8,758 bases of DNA, from positions 1-8,758 of the forward strand of contig CAMPIH010000096.1 of NCBI GenBank assembly GCA_946886275.1, in the 5' to 3' direction. Origin of the DNA: an uncultured Sphingosinicella sp. (lineage in GTDB: Bacteria; Pseudomonadota; Alphaproteobacteria; Sphingomonadales; Sphingomonadaceae). Positions 5,292 through 8,758 of the stretch are shown here, one piece after another (positions within the stretch are counted from its first letter, which is position 1; each line of letters begins with the position of its first letter). The translations under genes and the position numbers were made by a program. The notes under the pieces are model-generated. The model saw only the letters and a list, made by a program, of their open reading frames with translations, was not told the DNA's origin and did not search any database.

Positions 5292-6761
5292 CTATTCGGC
5301 CGGCCCGTCGGCGGCCTCGGCATTCCATTGCGCCACCCTGGCCCGGGTCTCCGCCAGCATCCGGTCAAGCGCGGTCCGTTCGAACACCTCGCCTCGAAGA
5401 AGGACGGTGTCGATCTCGCGGGTTGCGCCGATATCCTCGAGCGGGTTGCGCGAGAGCAGGACGAGGTCGGCGGCCATGCCCGGGGCGACGGAGCCGAACC
5501 GGTCGAGCGTGCCGAACCAGGCCGGACCGGCCCGGGTGGCGGAGGCGAGGGCCTGGGCCGGAGTCAGGCCTCGGTCGACGAACAGGGCGAGCTCGTCATG
5601 GAGGCCGATTCCGGGATAGTTGAACGAGTTGAGGAACCCGGCATCGGTCCCCGCCATGATCGTCACTCCGGCGCGCTGGAGCATCGGCAGCACCGAGGCC
5701 ACGCGATCGAAATGGGCGTGACGCGCCTCGATCGCCGCGGCATCGGCGCCGGCGGCGCGCTCCACGCGCCAGGCATAGGTCGCCCTCAGCTTCGGCCCGA
5801 TCAAGGCGAGGTAGGGATCGTCCGAATGATCCTCCTGGTCGAGCCAGGCGATGATCCGGCTGCCGTTGAGGGTCGGGGTCACGAAGACCCCTTCGGCCGC
5901 GAAGCGGCGATAGGCCGCCATGGCGGTCGCTTCGTCGAAGGCGGCGTCGAGGCGCCGGTTCGCCTCGGCCCGGTCGATCGTGCCGGCCGCGAAGGCGGCG
6001 GCGATCTCCGCTTCGTTCGGCGCCCCGGCCTTGAAGGCATAATCGAGATGCTCGATGGAGCTCAGGCCGGCGTCGATCGCCTGGCCGACGGTGAGCGCCA
6101 TGGGGATGTGACCCGAGGTCCGAAGCCCCAGGTCGCGGGCCCGCGACAGGGCGTAGAGGAAGAGCTCCGGCTGGAGCGTGCTGTCGGTGATCTTGACGAA
6201 GTCGACCCGAAGCGCCTGCAGGCGAGCCAGAGCGGCGTCGATCCCTTCCCGGCTTCCGGCCTCGATCGTGCCTTTCCAGATCGGGTTCAGGCCCTCGATC
6301 TTGGGTCCCGACGTATAGAGGGTCGGACCGAACAGGGATCCGTTCGCAATCTCTTCGCGCCAGGACAGGACCTGATCGGGCAGATCGCCCGACGCGTCGC
6401 GGATCGTGGTGATCCCATGGGCGACGTAGAGCGGCAGGAGCGCCTTGTTCTCCTCGATCAGCTCGGGCCCGCCGCCGAAATGGACGTGCATGTCCCAGAG
6501 GCCTGGGATGAGATATTTCCCGCTCCCGTCGATCGATCGTCCCGCCTGCCATTGCGAGGCGATGGCGGCGTCGGGGCCGACCGCGACGATGTCGTCGCCC
6601 CGGGTGACGACCGCCTGGTCGCCGGCGATCCGTTCCCCGGCGACATCGACGACGTTCACGTGGCGGACGATGACGTCGCCTCGCTCCTCGGCCCGCACCA
6701 TATTTGCAGGCATTGCGAGGGCAAGGAAGAAGGCCGCGAAACTGGCGAGATTCTTCAGCAT
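5292..6761 (-). CDS. Exported metal-dependent amidohydrolase (imidazolonepropionase/Xaa-Pro dipeptidase-like)
   Basis: A 489-residue member of the amidohydrolase superfamily with an N-terminal signal peptide: hydrophobic segment at about residues 5-18 and a VRA|EE cleavage site near 24. Periplasmic location is therefore likely. The small beta domain is followed by the TIM-barrel metal site: H92-x-H94 in GLWDMHVHFGG, K190 in DFVKITD (a candidate carboxylated lysine bridging two metals), H218 in SGHIP, H238 in IEHLD and D373 in MAGTDAG. The C-terminal GSVAPGMAADLVLLSRNPLEDI is the usual return to the beta domain. Relatives act on cyclic amides or on dipeptides with C-terminal proline or hydrophobic residues; the substrate here cannot be told. 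The start ATG (6759-6761) has GGA six bases before it. It lies 59 bp after the S-formylglutathione hydrolase stop on the same strand without a good terminator between, so co-transcription is possible. Confidence 0.9.
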   Translation of the reverse strand: MLKNLASFAAFFLALAMPANMVRAEERGDVIVRHVNVVDVAGERIAGDQAVVTRGDDIVAVGPDAAIASQWQAGRSIDGSGKYLIPGLWDMHVHFGGGPELIEENKALLPLYVAHGITTIRDASGDLPDQVLSWREEIANGSLFGPTLYTSGPKIEGLNPIWKGTIEAGSREGIDAALARLQALRVDFVKITDSTLQPELFLYALSRARDLGLRTSGHIPMALTVGQAIDAGLSSIEHLDYAFKAGAPNEAEIAAAFAAGTIDRAEANRRLDAAFDEATAMAAYRRFAAEGVFVTPTLNGSRIIAWLDQEDHSDDPYLALIGPKLRATYAWRVERAAGADAAAIEARHAHFDRVASVLPMLQRAGVTIMAGTDAGFLNSFNYPGIGLHDELALFVDRGLTPAQALASATRAGPAWFGTLDRFGSVAPGMAADLVLLSRNPLEDIGATREIDTVLLRGEVFERTALDRMLAETRARVAQWNAEAADGPAE

Positions 6762-6820
6762 GATTTCCGGGCCTTAGGTCAAAGCTGGAGGCGGGGGTAG
6801 GGCAGGGGCCTAGCGATCAT

Positions 6821-7672
6821 TTAATCGCCCACCAGCCTCTGCGCGTGCCAGCGCAGATGGTCGGCCATGAAGGTGGAGATGAAATAATAGCTGTGGTCGT
6901 AGCCGGGATGGCGCCGAAGCGTCAGCGGGATCCCGGCGTCGCGGCAGGCCTGTTCGAGGAGCTCCGGGCGGAGCTGCTCCTCCAGGAAATTGTCGGCTTC
7001 GCCCTGGTCGACGAGGAGCTCCGGCAACCGCGCCCCGTCCTCGATCAGGGCGACGGCGTCGTGGCGGCGCCAGGCTTCGCGGTCCGGCCCAAGATATCCG
7101 GTCAGTGCCTTCTCTCCCCAAGGGACCCGGCTCGGGGCGACGATCGGCGCGAAGGCGGAGACGCTCCGGTAGCGGCGAGGATATGCCAAGGCGATCGTCA
7201 GCGCGCCATGGCCTCCCATGGAATGGCCGGTGATTCCCTGCCTTTCGAGATCGACCGGAAAGGCCGAAGCGACCGAGTCGGGAAGCTCGTCCGTCACATA
7301 GGAATACATCTTGTAGTGGGTGGCGAACGGCGCCTCTGTGGCGTCGACATAGAAGCCTGCGCCGAGGCCGAAATCATAGGCGCCGGCGGGATCGTCGGGA
7401 ACGCCTTCGCCGCGCGGGCTGGTGTCCGGCGCGACGAAGATCAGGCCGAGCTCGGCGCAGGCGCGGCGATACTCGCCTTTCTCGGTGACGTTGGCATGGC
7501 TGCAGGTAAGGCCGGACAGATACCAGATGACTGGGCACAGCCTGCCGTCGTCGGCCTGCGGCGGGACGAACACCGAAAAAGTCATGTCGGTGCCGGTCGA
7601 TCGGCTGCGGTGGCTGACGACGTGCTGGGTGCCGCCATGGGCGCGGGTGACGGAGACGGTGTCGAGGTTCAT
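6821..7672 (-). CDS. fghA: S-formylglutathione hydrolase
   Basis: A cytoplasmic alpha/beta-hydrolase of the esterase D family that splits S-formylglutathione into formate and glutathione, the second step of glutathione-dependent formaldehyde oxidation. At 283 residues it has the normal length. The catalytic triad is readable: nucleophile S151 in GHSMGGHG, D227 in DQGEADNFL, and H260 in PGYDHSYYF. The oxyanion-region motif YLSGLTCSHANVTEKGEYRR (51-70) and APDTSPRGEGVPDDP (81-95) are characteristic of the family. The ATG at 7670-7672 has GGAG eight bases upstream. It follows the formaldehyde dehydrogenase gene by 34 bp, an operon-like spacing, which supports the pathway assignment. Confidence 0.96.
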   Translation of the reverse strand: MNLDTVSVTRAHGGTQHVVSHRSRSTGTDMTFSVFVPPQADDGRLCPVIWYLSGLTCSHANVTEKGEYRRACAELGLIFVAPDTSPRGEGVPDDPAGAYDFGLGAGFYVDATEAPFATHYKMYSYVTDELPDSVASAFPVDLERQGITGHSMGGHGALTIALAYPRRYRSVSAFAPIVAPSRVPWGEKALTGYLGPDREAWRRHDAVALIEDGARLPELLVDQGEADNFLEEQLRPELLEQACRDAGIPLTLRRHPGYDHSYYFISTFMADHLRWHAQRLVGD

Positions 7673-7706
7673 CTGATACTCCGTTGATCGCCCCGGAAAG
7701 GCGGAC

Positions 7707-8758
7707 TCAGTAGACGACGACGCTTCTGATGCTCTCGCCGGCGTGCATCAGGTCGAACCCCTTGTTGATCTCGTCGAGGCTGAGGACGTGGGTGATCATC
7801 GGGTCGATCGCGATCTTGCCGTTCATGTACCAGTCGACGATCTTCGGTACGTCGGTTCGGCCGCGGGCGCCGCCGAAGGCGGTCCCTTTCCACACCCGTC
7901 CGGTGACGAGCTGGAACGGCCGGGTGGCGATTTCGCGGCCGGCCTCGGCGACTCCGATGATGATCGATTCGCCCCAGCCGCGATGACAGGCTTCGAGCGC
8001 GGTCCGCATGACGTCGGTATTGCCGGTGCAGTCGAACGTATAATCGGCGCCGCCGTCGGTCAGGGCGACGAGGTGCTGGACGAGATCGCCTTCGACTTCG
8101 CGCGGATTGACGAAATGGGTCATCCCGAAGCGGCTGCCCCATTCCGCCTTGTCCGGGTTGACGTCGACTCCGACGATCCGGTCGGCGCCGGCCATCTTCG
8201 CGCCCTGGATGACGTTGAGCCCGATCCCGCCGAGCCCGAAGACGATGACATTGGCTCCCGGCTCCACCTTCGCCGTATTGACCACGGCGCCGACCCCGGT
8301 CGTCACTCCGCAGCCGATATAGCAGGCCGACTGGAACGGGGCGTCGTCGCGGATCTTCGCGACCGCGATTTCGGGCAGGACGGTGAAATTCGAGAAGGTG
8401 GAGCAGCCCATATAATGGTGGATCGTGCGGCCCTTGTAGCTGAACCGGCTGGTGCCGTCCGGCATCAGCCCCTGGCCCTGGGTCGCCCGGATCGCGGTGC
8501 ACAAATTGGTCTTCTGCGACAGGCAGGACTTACACTGGCGGCATTCGGGCGTGTAAAGCGGGATGACATGGTCGCCGGCGGCGACGCTCGTCACCCCGGC
8601 GCCGACCTCGCGGACGATCCCGGCGCCTTCATGGCCCAGGATCGACGGGAAGATTCCTTCCGAATCCAGGCCGTCGAGCGTGTAGGCGTCGGTATGGCAG
8701 ATTCCGGTCGCCTTGATCTCGACCAGCACTTCGCCGGCCTTCGGCCCCTCCAGGTCGA
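7707..8758 (-). CDS. frmA: S-(hydroxymethyl)glutathione dehydrogenase / class III alcohol dehydrogenase (5' end outside window)
   Basis: A zinc-containing medium-chain dehydrogenase (also called adhC, flhA or GSH-FDH) that oxidises S-(hydroxymethyl)glutathione with NAD+ to S-formylglutathione, the first enzymatic step of formaldehyde detoxification. About 350 codons are present; roughly the first 20 residues lie beyond the right edge, so an internal ATG or GTG should not be taken as the start. Catalytic zinc ligands are the Cys in GICHTD (8697-8699), the His in LGHEGAG (near 8632) and the Cys in YIGCGVTTG. Structural zinc ligands are the four cysteines of CRQCKSCLSQKTNLC (8499-8543). The nucleotide-binding motif GLGGIGLN and the D in GVDVN, which favours NAD, follow. 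The C-terminus SIRSVVVY is typical for class III. It heads the minus-strand group with S-formylglutathione hydrolase 34 bp behind. Confidence 0.97.
   Translation of the reverse strand, partial: DLEGPKAGEVLVEIKATGICHTDAYTLDGLDSEGIFPSILGHEGAGIVREVGAGVTSVAAGDHVIPLYTPECRQCKSCLSQKTNLCTAIRATQGQGLMPDGTSRFSYKGRTIHHYMGCSTFSNFTVLPEIAVAKIRDDAPFQSACYIGCGVTTGVGAVVNTAKVEPGANVIVFGLGGIGLNVIQGAKMAGADRIVGVDVNPDKAEWGSRFGMTHFVNPREVEGDLVQHLVALTDGGADYTFDCTGNTDVMRTALEACHRGWGESIIIGVAEAGREIATRPFQLVTGRVWKGTAFGGARGRTDVPKIVDWYMNGKIAIDPMITHVLSLDEINKGFDLMHAGESIRSVVVY

Noticed and set aside
5253..6800. A 515-codon plus-strand open frame opposite the exported amidohydrolase gene
   Set aside because: It has no recognisable domain, its composition is that of a GC-rich antisense shadow, and the opposite strand carries a full amidohydrolase with all metal ligands and a signal peptide.
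6845..7687. A 280-codon plus-strand open frame opposite S-formylglutathione hydrolase
   Set aside because: The minus strand has an intact catalytic triad and normal family length; the plus frame is composition-driven.
1..8758. A mobile element, defence island or new multi-gene system
   Set aside because: No transposase, integrase, direct-repeat array, target-site duplication or compositional break is visible. Nearly every gene belongs to a known chromosomal family.

Overview
This window looks like ordinary chromosome from a high-GC alphaproteobacterium, most likely a sphingomonad. The grounds are the GC-rich codon use, an unmistakable CpdR-type cell-cycle response regulator (an alphaproteobacterial protein), a SapC-family protein, and the pairing of an N-formylglutamate amidohydrolase with cpdR and a tRNA-Val. 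I see no insertion sequence, phage gene, CRISPR array or other sign of a mobile region. Both edges cut through genes.

Layout. At 1-1047, on the minus strand, lies a small exported protein of unknown function followed by the first 173 codons of a DEAD-box RNA helicase. Divergent from these, at 1139-2566 on the plus strand, is an FAD-linked 2-hydroxyacid (D-lactate / D-2-hydroxyglutarate type) dehydrogenase, followed by a SapC-family protein (2652-3437). The 192-base gap after SapC is dense with structure: a perfect 24-bp palindrome just after the stop, then a probable small RNA of about 105 nt (about 3510-3616) made of three stem-loops with C-rich loops, an anti-Shine-Dalgarno-like CTCCTCCC stretch and a strong rho-independent terminator. 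At 3630-4511 (minus) is an N-formylglutamate amidohydrolase, divergent from cpdR (4701-5078, plus), which is followed by tRNA-Val(GAC) and a strong two-way terminator. From 5292 to the right edge all genes are on the minus strand. In transcription order they are a glutathione-dependent formaldehyde dehydrogenase (class III alcohol dehydrogenase, 5' end outside the window), S-formylglutathione hydrolase, and an exported metal-dependent amidohydrolase.

How they work together. The class III dehydrogenase and S-formylglutathione hydrolase are consecutive steps of glutathione-dependent formaldehyde oxidation to formate and form a tight gene pair. The amidohydrolase behind them may be read from the same transcript but has no evident part in that pathway. 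CpdR is expected to act in the CckA-ChpT-CtrA cell-cycle circuit by controlling ClpXP proteolysis. The other genes look like independent housekeeping or metabolic units.

The most interesting item is the candidate small RNA between the SapC gene and the N-formylglutamate amidohydrolase gene. Its three-hairpin, anti-SD layout resembles the alphaproteobacterial suhB/alpha-r14 family. I found no evidence of a new multi-gene system.
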